Below are positions 10,800 through 23,600 of a DNA stretch of 64,000 nucleotides, in pieces (the first letter of the stretch is position 1; every line of letters starts with the position of its first letter). Where the stretch lies: positions 65,848,681-65,912,680 of the forward strand of contig NC_134848.1 of assembly GCF_965363235.1 (NCBI RefSeq), in the 5' to 3' direction. Below the pieces are notes generated by a model. That model saw nothing but the letters and a program-made list of their open reading frames with translations. It ran no database searches and had not been told where the DNA came from. The DNA comes from Mytilus galloprovincialis. Lineage: Eukaryota; Mollusca; Bivalvia; Mytilida; Mytilidae. Made by a program: the position numbers and the translations under genes.

Positions 10800-12590
10800 G
10801 AAAAGCAACATAACGTATGATTTACTCAATACTCTGACCTTTCTCACATACATTTAATGTACAATCGGTTTGTGATGCTCTACATTTTAGTTATTTCTGT
10901 ATCTGAATGTTTCAAGGCAAAGAGAGATAACCAAATTCAAACTGCTTCATTGTTCCACAAAGAACGAAGCACACCTGACTTTACTTAAACATAATGTCTC
11001 GGTTCATATTAGTAGTTGGTCCATTCCCGTATAGTATGGCCGTACGCGTACGGACGACCATATGAGTATATACTCATTTGGTTCTGACCGTGGTGGACAA
11101 TATTAGTAATAAAACCTTGAATTTCATTCGCAGCAACCCACAGCTTTTTCTGCGAATCAAAATCGTCATAAGTTACTAACTTAAATCCTCTATCTTTCAT
11201 ACATTTTTTGAAAATTGTGGACTTAATTATTTTGCATTCTTTAATCATTTTCAAGTGCATTTTTTTTTCTACGGTGTTAAAATTGTGTTTTTATTTAAGA
11301 GAATACAGTTCTTTCAATTTGCCCTTTACGGTCTTACTATACCAGTTGTTTCAGACCTGTCCATCTAGACTTATTTCCACATAAAATTAGAGAGACAGCT
11401 AAGATTACTGAAAGATCCTATGAATCGCAAGAACACATAAAATATTTAAAACTAATTATTATTTACAAAGAAATAAATATCAACACCAAAAAAATATTTG
11501 AAAAAAGTTCCAATGCCCCAAGTGCATGTAGGTTAAACAATTGCCGTCTTTTTAACAGTTCATTTAGTTAATAATTTGTTATTTTCCGAAGTAAACATGT
11601 TGTGTTTCGTAAAGAAACATCGAAAAAGAACAATTACAAAAGGTTGCTACAACAATGTACAATCATCCTAACATGTGAGTAATATGTAACAATGATTGTC
11701 ATATGATAAAATAAGTTAACATTACATGTTTAGAACTCCTTTAATTTATTATAAATTGAAGGGGCATCATACCATCTGCATTGACGGTAAATTTACATTA
11801 TTCATAGTCCTAATTACCTGGACCATTCGCGTATGGTTTGACCATTCATTTGAGCTTATATATAGTCCGAAACAAATACTTAACCTAAATGTTAGACGCC
11901 AATTGCCAAGTCTCAATTCAACATTATTCAACATGAACTGTTCACTACATATTCGTTGTATGTAAACGAAATACGCCAAACACTTAAGATAAGTATAGAT
12001 TGTGTGACTAATATGTTAGTCTCTAATATGAAATTCATGCACATCCGAAATTTAAATGCTGAAGAAATAATTCATAGCAGCCGTTGATTTGTTTTCATAT
12101 CACCCTTGGTGGGGCGTTAACATTCAAGTATTTTATACCGAGCAAAATAATGAATAAAAACAAACTCATTTTTGTACATTCTGAGACGTACAAGAAGACT
12201 GAAAGGGCCGGTGTTTATATTTGACGCCGTTAGTATAATATGAAGTCATCTTGTTATGTTGCCAAATACGATACATTCTGATTTCGCGGATTTTTTGTTT
12301 TATAAAATTTTACACCGAAATAAAACTGAAATGGACTGATTTAATTATTTGGATAAGAATAGAGATAACTGTATTGCATTTGAAGTTAAAAACGAGGATT
12401 CTACTCTTGCAAATTGAGTTTACCTAGTCGTATAAATAAGATTGGCGTAACTCAGAACAGCCAATGTGTGTGCAGATGCTTTTTTCGATAAACGTAAATA
12501 TATTACGGTTGTACTGCAGGTTGACGATATATTGGTCGTTCAAACATAATTTAGTATAATTTATGAATAAGCTATGCTGTTTTCTAGAAG
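10800..12590. other. Intergenic, no confident gene
   Basis: AT-rich DNA. Apart from the small frame at 11009-11260 and a partly similar stretch near 11815-11870 (ACCATTCGCGTATGGTTTGA), nothing recognisable is seen. Confidence 0.35.
11009..11260 (-). CDS. Unrecognised small ORF, 83 aa
   Basis: An ATG-initiated frame with no family match I recognise. It is mildly basic near the N terminus (KMIKECKIIK) and has a Tyr/Gly-rich end (YSYGRPYAYGH). No signal peptide or membrane segment is visible. The Tyr/Gly part overlaps DNA with partial inverted symmetry (GTACGCGTAC) and resembles 11815-11870, so it may be part of a repeat. It could be a terminal exon of an unseen gene or chance. Low confidence. 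Confidence 0.2.
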   Translation of the reverse strand: MHLKMIKECKIIKSTIFKKCMKDRGFKLVTYDDFDSQKKLWVAANEIQGFITNIVHHGQNQMSIYSYGRPYAYGHTIREWTNY

Positions 12591-12599
12591 TCTCTTAAA

Positions 12600-12800
12600 A
12601 GAGGAGAAAGATACCAAAGGGACATTCAAACCCATAAGTCGAAAAAAGCTGACACTGCCATGGCTAAAAAAGAAAAGAAAGACAAACAAACAAACAACAA
12701 AAGTATAACATGCACATCATAGAAAACTAAAAACTCAGCCACACGAACCCCACCAAAAACTCGGTGTAATCTCAGGTGTCCCGAAAGGTAAGCAGATCCT
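12600..12800 (-). repeat. Interspersed repeat, family C, inverted copy
   Basis: Reverse complement matches 5408-5612 and 48447-48647, including ACACGAACCCCACCAAAAAC and ACCAAAGGGAC. Confidence 0.75.
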
Positions 12801-12809
12801 TCTCTACAT

Positions 12810-14606
12810 GTGTTGCATATGTAGCTGTGTAGGTACATACCCAATGATAAGTCTAATTCGGTATGTAACATTTTACGACATTTGAAACAAATCGTTATCT
12901 GTAATACAGATATTCCAACTCGTGATAGCGTCCGAAAAATTTACAAATTGATGATTTCTACTCCACCACTTGTTACTCATGGTTCGATAGCTTGAATACA
13001 CCCTGGAATATTGTAAAAAACTAAGAGATATATGCTCCGTATGCCAGCGCTGCTCGAATGTTTCTACATAGAATGGAAAGTTCACAATTGGGAATCTGAA
13101 ATCATTTTTTGTCGGAAAGTTATTTCAAAAGAACCTCATTGTCTGGTATTAGTCAAGATATGAGGCAGACTTAACTGTAAAATTTCGAAATTAGGTGAAA
13201 CTATTTCAAAATGCGGGTTATTGTTTACTCGAAACCTTTCATCACACAATTTGAAATCTTTAACACTAGATAAAACATCACAACAGAGCATTGACTTACA
13301 ACATCTACTTTACTGAATGAAACTCCACAGAAACTACTTTTATGTGACTGTCATACAAGTGAGAGGGTTACCTAGCTATAAAGCTATAATACCAGTTTTA
13401 ATCCACTATTTGCTACATATGGAACTACCTGTAATTTTATGAACGTTTAGTTAAATAAATGTCAATTAACTTTTTCAATAAATATAATGTATAATGTAAT
13501 TACCCATTTCTTACCTTTACTATGATATGTAAACCTTATCATTCTTGTCATTACGGACACAGTGAATATTAATGCACTGATACCGTTTTCCTGCTGTATT
13601 ATATTTTTTTGCTTTTTTTGTTTTATATCTATCAATATTATAGCAAAAAGTTTGACAAAAATACCGAAATAAAAGACAAATAAAAAGAAAATACCGTTGC
13701 AATAATTATACTAAAAGTGATTATTATAACACAATTGTGACTGGCGTAATCCTATTTTTGACATTTTTACCTTTTATATCTACTCGTTGTTTTTCCACTC
13801 ATTACGAAAAACATGTACCAAAGTCAAGAATAGGACAGTTGTTTTCCCTTTGGTTTTGATGTGTTTGAACATTTGATTTTGCCATGTTAAGTCCTTTGTG
13901 AATTTTCCTTAAGGTCCGTCATTTTACTTGTTGATGTGTACGAGCTTTTGATTGTGCATTTGTTAGGGAACTTAACGTTCTGAATTTACATGGGAGATTG
14001 GTATTGTTATTACTTAATTTCCTCACGGAAGCATGTCGTGTAGAAAAATTAAATAATTTAAATGTGACCCTTCGACCTTTTCGTTATACTCAGTTAAACA
14101 AAACATAGGATTTCTTTGTTAAAACTGATATACTGACAAAAGAAAAATCGTTGTGGTAGTATAACGGAGATACGGGAAAACAATTTTTAAACCGATATTC
14201 ATACATGATAATTACTATTTTTGTAATGACATCTTAAATGATCTTTTACATGTCGGTGTCGTTTTCAACTGTAAATGTTGTTGTGGACAGTTGTTAAAAA
14301 GTTATAATACAGACCATAAATACATATAACTTAAGACATAAATAAGCATCAGATCAGTAGTTTGATGAGTTATTTAAACAAGAATTTGAAAATTGGGACA
14401 AAATGCAAAATGCATTGATCCAAAATTATCAAATGTCATCACGTATGTTTAGTTAAATTGATTCTTAAACACAATAATTAAATGTGTTTTGTAAACAATT
14501 AATAATATGTAATCGATGATAACTGCAGACAAGTATTGAACTGATATGTAAACACAAAACAGGAAATAACTTTATCTGAACAGATATGATTTTATAGTTC
14601 ATATAA
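12810..14606. other. Intergenic upstream of SHFL copy 2
   Basis: Fragments of repeat family D occur at 13345-13440 and 13805-13975. Otherwise AT-rich. I looked in the last 200 bases for a GAAANNGAAAC-type interferon-response element ahead of SHFL copy 2 and saw no convincing one. Confidence 0.4.
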
Positions 14607-17600
14607 ATGGAGGACAGCGAACCTGAGGTATTGTTAGTTTGTTTACTTAGTAAATTTATTGTTATCCTTCAATATGATATGAGATAAAGTATATTAAACT
14701 CGCACATGTTTATGCATTCTAGATAAAAAAAATATATATTATTTTACGTAATACGTTCTTTTCACAGGTAACACCTGTCGTATTTTACATGTACATGCAA
14801 CTGTAAAGAAGATCAGTATGTTATCTTTAGATTTCGGATTGGACATAAAGTGCATAGATATTTTATGATTCGCACGTGAGACTCCCGAATTTTGTACAAT
14901 GGCATATTCTCCGAACTCGTACACTAACATTTTGAATATTAAAAACAATAGTCAAGCCTCGTGTTTTAAGTTGAAGTTAAGTTAAGTTGTCTCCAGTAGG
15001 GACAAATCGAATCACATTCGATGTGATATTTAATAAGTTTTACCGCTCCAAGAAAACATTTTAGAAGTAATGTGATCTTGTTTGTATTAAAATTTTTGTG
15101 TTCTTTATTGTTTACATGTTTTTTTGTTAACAATCATAAATGCTGGAAAATATTTGTGAATAATAAGAGTTTGTCATCTGCCTAGTAGCCTAGTAGCCAG
15201 TGCTTTGATTCTGGCATGATTTAAATGTTGCATTTGAATAATTTATTTGTTAATTAACAGTCAATAATATCTGGAATATTCGACTAAAAGTAATGCTATA
15301 TCTTCCTCTAGCAAGGTTGATATTAAAAGGATATGGCTAACATGAAATATGTTTGGTTCATGTCTTTCAATGTATCAGCAATGTTCCAAAATCTCTATCT
15401 TTTACACTATTATCGTTGTTATACAAATATATGTTATTTTCGGTGGTAACAAATGATTTTGTTTGACATTTTTCATTAAACCCTTGAACATTCTACATGC
15501 ACTATCATTATATTGTATCTACTTGACTTAGTTACCTTCGCTATCACATAACTTGTATATTAATGATTACACCTTTTAGTAACAGATAAATACGGGTTGT
15601 TGATTTTTGTCCATAAATCATCTGATTGTTTTATAGTTCAATGACAACACGGTTTTGGTTATCATGATCCTTTGAGTGTTTTATTATAAAATTACACGTA
15701 TCAATTCTACGACTTACGGTAATAAAATTTTAGAGTTTCGAACTGAGTAATGTTTTAATCATCTAACACACTTCAGTCTTCAACTATAAAACGGTCATCG
15801 TGGGAATTTTTTTTTGATGACAATCTAAGAGTTTCAACCCTATGAGACTTATTGCAATGATTTAAATTTAACATCAATGCAAGAACTGTAGCCAAATGTC
15901 CATTTAAAAGCATGTATGCATTTAAATTAAAAAAAAGAGAACAATAGTTTACGTTAAGTTCATTCATTTTCAAGATATTAGGTTGACACCTTGTATAAAA
16001 CGCTCGTATTTTGTTAATGAACGTATGCTAAATATAGATGCGTTAAATTTCGTGCGTCGTTGGTTTATTTTTCCTTAACGTATACTTTTTGTTCATTTCT
16101 TTATCCTTTTTTTATAATTTTTATGATTTCACCAATTGTGTGACCTTCAAGCATATTCAAATTAATATTCTCGAGTAATCTTCTATACCTAAACCATGAG
16201 CATTGCATATAATAATTCAGCCACATAAATGTTCATATTACAATCGTTATAGATCAAAAGGCTACAGGAGCTGTTCAGAGGACGATTCACGTTTGAAGAA
16301 GCACAGTCACTAATCAATCATCACCATGGAGACTGTCAGGTTGCTGCTAATTTTGTTCTTGATGGTAAATAATAATTGTTCTGCCTTTTCATATTTTACT
16401 TAATTCCTAATAAATCTGTTTTATAAGTTCATTTGGTTGCTAAAGCGTTGAACGAAACACAGGTTGTAAGGAGCGCTTGTATGTATAATTTGCACACGAT
16501 CATTGATTTAATAACAATACAAGAAGCATTGAATTCAATTAACTCCTTGTGTCATAAATGTGAAATTATAATCTAAATAAAGCTATCAACTTCCTTTCCT
16601 ATATACAAATAACAGACATGAACCGACAAAAACAACTGACCCATAGACACCTGACTTTGGACAGACACATACAAATTGTGGCTGTGTTTAATATGTTTGT
16701 TGATCACTTAACCCTTCCCTTACCTGGGACAATCGTGTAACATCACAACAAAAGAACAAACTGTATCAAAATTATACGTTGTTGCATGTTAGGCAGGTGT
16801 TTCATGTTTATTCAGGTCAACATGTCGTGTTACAATAATCTAATGAGATAAAACTCTAAAAGTTGAAAGGACGGGGATGATAGCCGATGGAAGCGTAATG
16901 AAAGCTTGTTACCTGATCAAAATGAGATAATCTGTATTTACAGCAAGGTCGATTAAATAAAGAATTTTAAGAACAAAAAGTAAATTGGATTATTAAATTT
17001 ACTATTCGTTTTGCTGCAGTATCGTTTTTCTGAGACGTCATGTTTTAAATATTTTCTTAAATCTGACCTTATAATAAGACTTGTGTTTCAGAGGAGCCTG
17101 CAAGAGTTAGAGATGTCATAGGGACGGAAAATCAAACGGTACGTTTAGTTGAATATATTTTTTTTGAAATTGTGCAGTTCAAATGCTCATCTGAAGTAAA
17201 ACATTTATTTTTTATGAATAAAACTAAAAGTTTTATTTTCGAAAGTTTTCTATATTATTATCATGATTATGTACGGTGACATATCAATATTAATTATCTA
17301 TGATGAGTTTATTTACAACCACTGGATCGATGCCACTACTGGTGGAGTTTTTATTCCCCGAGGGTATCACCAGTCCAGTAGTCAGCACTTCTGTGTTGTC
17401 ATGAATTATCATTGATATTATCATAATTATAAATTAACTGTAAACAAAACTTGACATTTTTGAATTACTAAGGCTTTTCTTAGGAATAGATTACCTTAGT
17501 TGTTTTTGTCAAAACTTTTAGGAATTTCGGGTCCTCAATGCTCTTCAAATTCATATTTAACCTTTTTTTATTCGAGTGTCACTGATGAGTCTTTTGTAGA

Positions 17601-20600
17601 CAAAACGCGCGTCTAGAGCAAATACAAAATTTCAATCCTGGTATCTATGTTGAGTTTTTTTAAAAAGAAAGAAAGACTATGGTGAATGATATATAAACTT
17701 AAGCTATTTTGTCCCTTTTTAACAGGATTGTTCGGCTCATATCTGAAAGCTTGAAAATATATCATAAGAGATTCTTGCATTTTCTAGAGATTTAAATAAA
17801 TGCAAGAAGTTAAATATCCTAAAATCAACACATAGACAGATCTAAAAATATATATTCTCATAAGTTTCAGACTCATACTGAAAACTAAATTCTTGTAATA
17901 TTTAAGCCTTCTCTTCACGAAATACCACAGCTTTTTTAAATAGACGTTTTATTATTGTAGTGGCAAGTTATAGCAAATCATCAAATATGGAAAGACTTAA
18001 TACGACAAGGAACTATTATAAAACAAGAGAGACAATTTGCATGCATCACGTGTGACAACGTTTGGTGGAGAAAAGTTCCTAACAGGAAGCTGGTAAAATT
18101 TCCGTTCATTCAAGATTTGAAAAAAAATAGAAAATTTACTTAATAAGATCGGTGAATATTGTGTAGTATTTTATTGCCGAATTATGTTCGTGTTCAAGCC
18201 GTGACAACCATTGAACAATCTCGTTAGATGCTTGATACAATTGAGTTCAGTACATGTTGGTGCGTTCGATTTAATACCGTGAAAAAAGAAAAAGAAAAAG
18301 AAGATACTAAATTATTTAGGTAAAAACGGTGTGTATCTGTTTCTTCGTGCTCCTCAACTTTTGTTCAGTTATATCACCTAATAGGTAGACCTTTGTATTA
18401 GTTTTATCTTGTATAAAACATTATAAAATCAAAACAGGAACGTATATAACAAATAACTATTTTTTTTTTATTGTTTTTGATTGATCTTTTTGGTATTTAA
18501 ACAACATTGGATACATTTTTACAAGATATAAGTTAATTTCATGACATTATGGCATTGTTATACTATTTATGTTATGCGAATAAGACATAGTAAAAATTTA
18601 CAAGTTAAAGATGTGAATACTTAGTGTTACATCTTAAGAATACTTTGCAATACATTAAATATATAATCATATTAAAAATAAATTTAATTAAATAACTTCC
18701 ATACATCCCCCCACTCCATCTGTCGACAAATGACTCGTGTTTGTCTTTAGAAAGATATACATATTTTAATATCTCCAGACGTCTTTTCAAAAATTTAAGA
18801 AAAGCTTGCAAAGATATTAACAGTCTGCCTAATTGTGTGTTCTTTGCATAATTAATGCAATAATTAATAGATGGGCTGTCTAAATTATAATCCATAGAAT
18901 TTTTTAATAATTTGTCGACATGTAGTTTATATTATGTCTTTTTAAAAAAAAAATATAAAAAGAATGGATCACTGGGATTATTTCGACGCTACACGGTGTT
19001 CAAAATTGACAAATTTTGTATAGGTTATGCATGGAAAACCTAATTTTCTGCAATAAAGCGTAATCTACACCATAGAATTTTGAGATAACATTGGAGAAGA
19101 TGGCTTTAATAGTATGCTTTCAGTTAAGAAAATGAAACAATGGGGTCACCGGACCCGTTTTCTTGCTTCATTATAAAATAGGTAAATTTCTAACACATTC
19201 TAGTGTAAAGTACCTTAATATGAATTATTTGCCCTTGCATTTGAGTTGCCTCCCCTTATATGGGAAAATTGGAAAAAAAATGATCAAACAAAAGTTTTCT
19301 GTTTTTTGTAAAATAAAACCGTAAATATGATAAAACATGTCATTTTCTACATCGAAGTGGAAGTTCTTACACATGAATTACCTACTACTCTAAAAATTTG
19401 CCCATTCTATTAAAGATCTAGACCTTGTTTTCTGGTATTTCCAAATCCAAGATGGAGGAAGACACCATATCTACCTTAATGTAATACTTTGCCTGTAGAG
19501 TACAGTAATTTATAACTAAGTTATCAGAATTCGATACACCAAAAAAGATGCTGTTTTTATTCAAAGATATTTTAACTCCAAAAACTAAATACCACTAATT
19601 AAAAAATTCTTTCCAAAATTGTTTTATTTCTGTACAAAATGAATGCTCTATAGGTTTTATTACTTTACAACTGGCACATTCATTAGTTAAGGAAAGTTTA
19701 TATTTTTCAAGAAGATAATTATGTGAGACTATTCTGTATAAAAATGTATATATGGAAAGCTTGTAGTTTGCTTTCTATAGTACATTTAAAAGCTAGTGAA
19801 TAAATATTTTTTCCATTTTTCGTCACTAATTTCTATATTAAAACTTTCTTCCCACCTTTGCCGTGATAAAGAGCAAACACTTCCCCGATCGATAAAAAGA
19901 GAATATACATCTTTCGCAAATAATTTACTAATGGACATCTTTTTATTCTCATGCTCAAAAATGAATCCAAATGAGTTGCTGTTACATTGTATGTGACATG
20001 TGTTGTTGTAATAACAAATCTTTCTTGTCACATGGTATAACAAGTTAAATAGATAGAATGTCTACAAAAGTAACAAAAAATCGTCCTTTTCATCTACAAT
20101 ATCATTAATGAACCTTATGCCTTACATGTGCCAAGATCTGTAAGAAATACTCGTTCTGTCAACTTTGATAAACGAATTCAACCAAAAAAATTCTTTTCTA
20201 ACATGAAATGCATTTAACGGGATAAAAATACCCTTGAAACGTTTCCATGCAGATAACACTTCTATATAAAAAAGAGGTGCTTTTAAATTTAAAAACTCAA
20301 ATTCACATCTGCTCATAAATAAATCTTCTAAATCAAAAAGGGAGAAGAATGCTTTGGGAACATGTTTTCAGTTGGAGTCATGTTCTGACAGAAATCTTTT
20401 TACCAACATAATACGAAAGGATAACAGCTGTACTTCAAAATTTGGGGCTTTCAGTCCCCCCTCGTTAGGAGACTTTTGAATAACTTTCGATTTAACTTTC
20501 GGAGTACTACTATTCCATAAAAAACTATTAATATCACGTTGTATTTTAATTACATAAGATTTTGGTATATGTGTAAGTGAAATGACATAAATGAGCTTCG

Positions 20601-23600
20601 ATATTGCAAGTGATTTAAGAATTACAATTTTACCGATCAAGGAAAGGTTTCTGATCCACCACAGTTTAATTATTGATTCCATTTTTTTTCTGCATGTATC
20701 TAAATTAGAACAAACCATTTCTTCAAAAGCATTTAATTTTAATCTAAGGTTTTAAAAACCATCTGTCCATTTAATAGGAAGGGAACCTTCTTTGTTAAAT
20801 CTATTTCTTCCAATCCATGTTGCTTCGGTTTTTTGAAAAAAATACTTTTAACCCTGAACACTTCTCAAAATCGTTAAAGGAATCTAATAAAATTTGCGCA
20901 GAAAATACATCTTTCAAAAAACAAGTGGTATCATCAGCCAACTGTGAAATTTTCAGTATCCCCAATTTTTATACCAGATATATGATTGTTTTTACGAATA
21001 CTTATTGCCAACAAATAACAATTGAATAATGTTAGATAAATGCAACAGTCGTATACGACTGTTCAACAGTCATACATCGATTGAGAGAAAACAAATCCGG
21101 GCTACATACTAAATCCGTGATAAACACATCAATTATAAGAGGAAAACAACGAAACAACAGAAACACTGAAGTGCAACAACAAACAAACGACAATGCAACA
21201 TACATAGAAACGAACTATTAGATAACAACTGCCATATTCCTGACTTGGTACATGACATTTTAAGAAAAAATGTTAAATATACCGCTAAAATGACATCATT
21301 ACATGACAGGAATACAGTACAAATAAATGCAAGAATACTCAGGACAGATAAATCCATAAATAAATAATATAATAGTGCATTTCGATATGTTAACCACAGA
21401 ATAACACCAAATACCTAAAGCAATTTAGGACAGTACACAAAACCAGTATAATAGAATTACGAATAGAATAGACAAACAAATCAAACAAATAATTCAGGTT
21501 TCAATACCAATAAACAGGTCTCGAAGTGTGTGCGATGTAACATACGATATGAAGCTGTACCGACCGACTACGAATGGGGAAGAGCGGAATTTCATTGCCA
21601 GTTTTGCGGAAATGTCTTCAGGTATGTATAGTATTAAACAACTCGAATAACAAATGGTTTATAAGCTTTAGATATATTGAATGTCAACTAAATATACTTC
21701 AAAAGCAAGGTAAATCGATTTCAAAACCACATTTAACAGCCTATTAACATATCCTACGTCTCCTATAGAGCTGCTGTTCTTATTTTATGAAAATGAAACG
21801 GTTTACTCACAAACAGAAATTGTAAAACGAGCTGCACATATTTATTTTTTTTCTAGTTCGTTATATTTGATCTAAATTATGCTAAACTATTGTAACAGAG
21901 AGGTTGTTGTCGCTGATCGATTCTGTTATTAGACGATGGTGATGGTGACATTGTCGATACTCGAGCATACGTTTGTTAATGTTTGGTCATGTACAGCAGT
22001 TTAGATATATAGATGAATGTATAACTCAGATAAATACTATTTTGTAAAAATGGAATACTTAAATGGATTAATGATGAATGTTTTCTTTTGATAGAAAATA
22101 TTTACTAAAATAAAATTTCGGATTTCAATATAATTTTCTCTAGAACCAATCCATCAATGTTGTATATGTCTCGGGGTTTGAAAGAACTTAACTTTCAAAC
22201 CACGCATTAAGATATTCACACATCACATAAAAGTAGGCTAATTTACGGACGGAACATCTTACATTTTTAAGATTGAAATATTCAGATACTTATAACGAAA
22301 TGTATATCATGACCATTTAAAAATTATTTCGTAACTTGCAAATCTGCAGTTCATTGTCATCGCGATATTCAATGATGTATGCATATTAATCATATTAATA
22401 CATGTACAGGTTATTCATAGTACCCTGGAAAGTAAATCTACAATTAAAGCTGTATACGTCAATAATACGTTTTCTATTTAAAATCACGTGATTATCACAT
22501 CGAATATTTAACATCTTACAGTGTAAATACAATATATTGCACACACGATTTGATTATTTTCACAGCTAATGACAAAATCCCTCACGTATGCGAAAAATAT
22601 ATTCACTGCATAGTGAATGTTTAACAAACATCCGGTACTCGAGAACTCGGGAACGTCACATTGTATACCCTGTATGAGACCTGAATAACATATCATATTC
22701 TTTTTTCCAAAAACAATACAGTTTATAGGTATTTTAAAGTACACTAAATATTATATTAAAGATAGTAAGCAATGTATCAATTATTACAGAGGGTTTGGAC
22801 AAATGGGAGTCGCTTCCAGTCCTTGTTACAGATGTAGCACGGCATGTTCGCCGAATGCAATTCTGCCAAGACGAAGGTTAGAAGGAAGAAGATCCAGAAA
22901 TGTTCATTCATGCTTCTGCCGGAACTGCTTCAATCGGGCAGGTTTGTTAATTGCCAAAATTATCATAAAAATGGCCAACAGGTTTGAATGTCCCTCTTTC
23001 GCCTCTCTTATAGACAGACATTATGAAAATTCTGATACGTTAATTAAAATGAAATGTTCTGAAAGAAGTATCACGTATTAACTGTGTGGTATGTGTTCCT
23101 ACAGTCTTCAAAGGCATGATTAAAAATGTGTGTGACAAAACATTCTGTAAATAGTAGTGTCAACATTTTCGCCGACGCATTCTATAGTTAATTAACTATT
23201 GTTCTTTAACAAACCTTTGTTTACATTACTCTTTTAAAACAAAATGTAGATTGGTTAATAATGAACAAAAATTTGTATCCCAGTCAATCCGTTTATTACT
23301 TAAAAATGTTATTCGATCACACAAATTAGAACTATAGTCGTTATCTGTTTGCTTAATGATACTTCTGTTTGATACGAGAAAGATTGAACTGTCAGTTAAA
23401 TTGTATTCCGAATGGAACTAGCTCCACCAGTCATACGTACATTTATCTCAAGTCATACATTTATCTCAAGTCATATATTTATCTCAAGTCATTTGTTTAC
23501 GACCAGAAACTAAGCAATAATCAAACTATACTCTTCTTTATACACATTTTAACAACGTAAGAGGATATTTATACGCCTCCGTAGAAGACAACGATTCTAT

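Noticed and set aside
14400-14606. Possible interferon-stimulated response element upstream of SHFL copy 2
   Set aside because: Only loose GAAA-containing A-rich segments are present; no convincing paired GAAA core.
23430-23495. Short regular repeats considered as a CRISPR-like array
   Set aside because: Units are adjacent without spacers; this is a simple tandem repeat in an animal intron.
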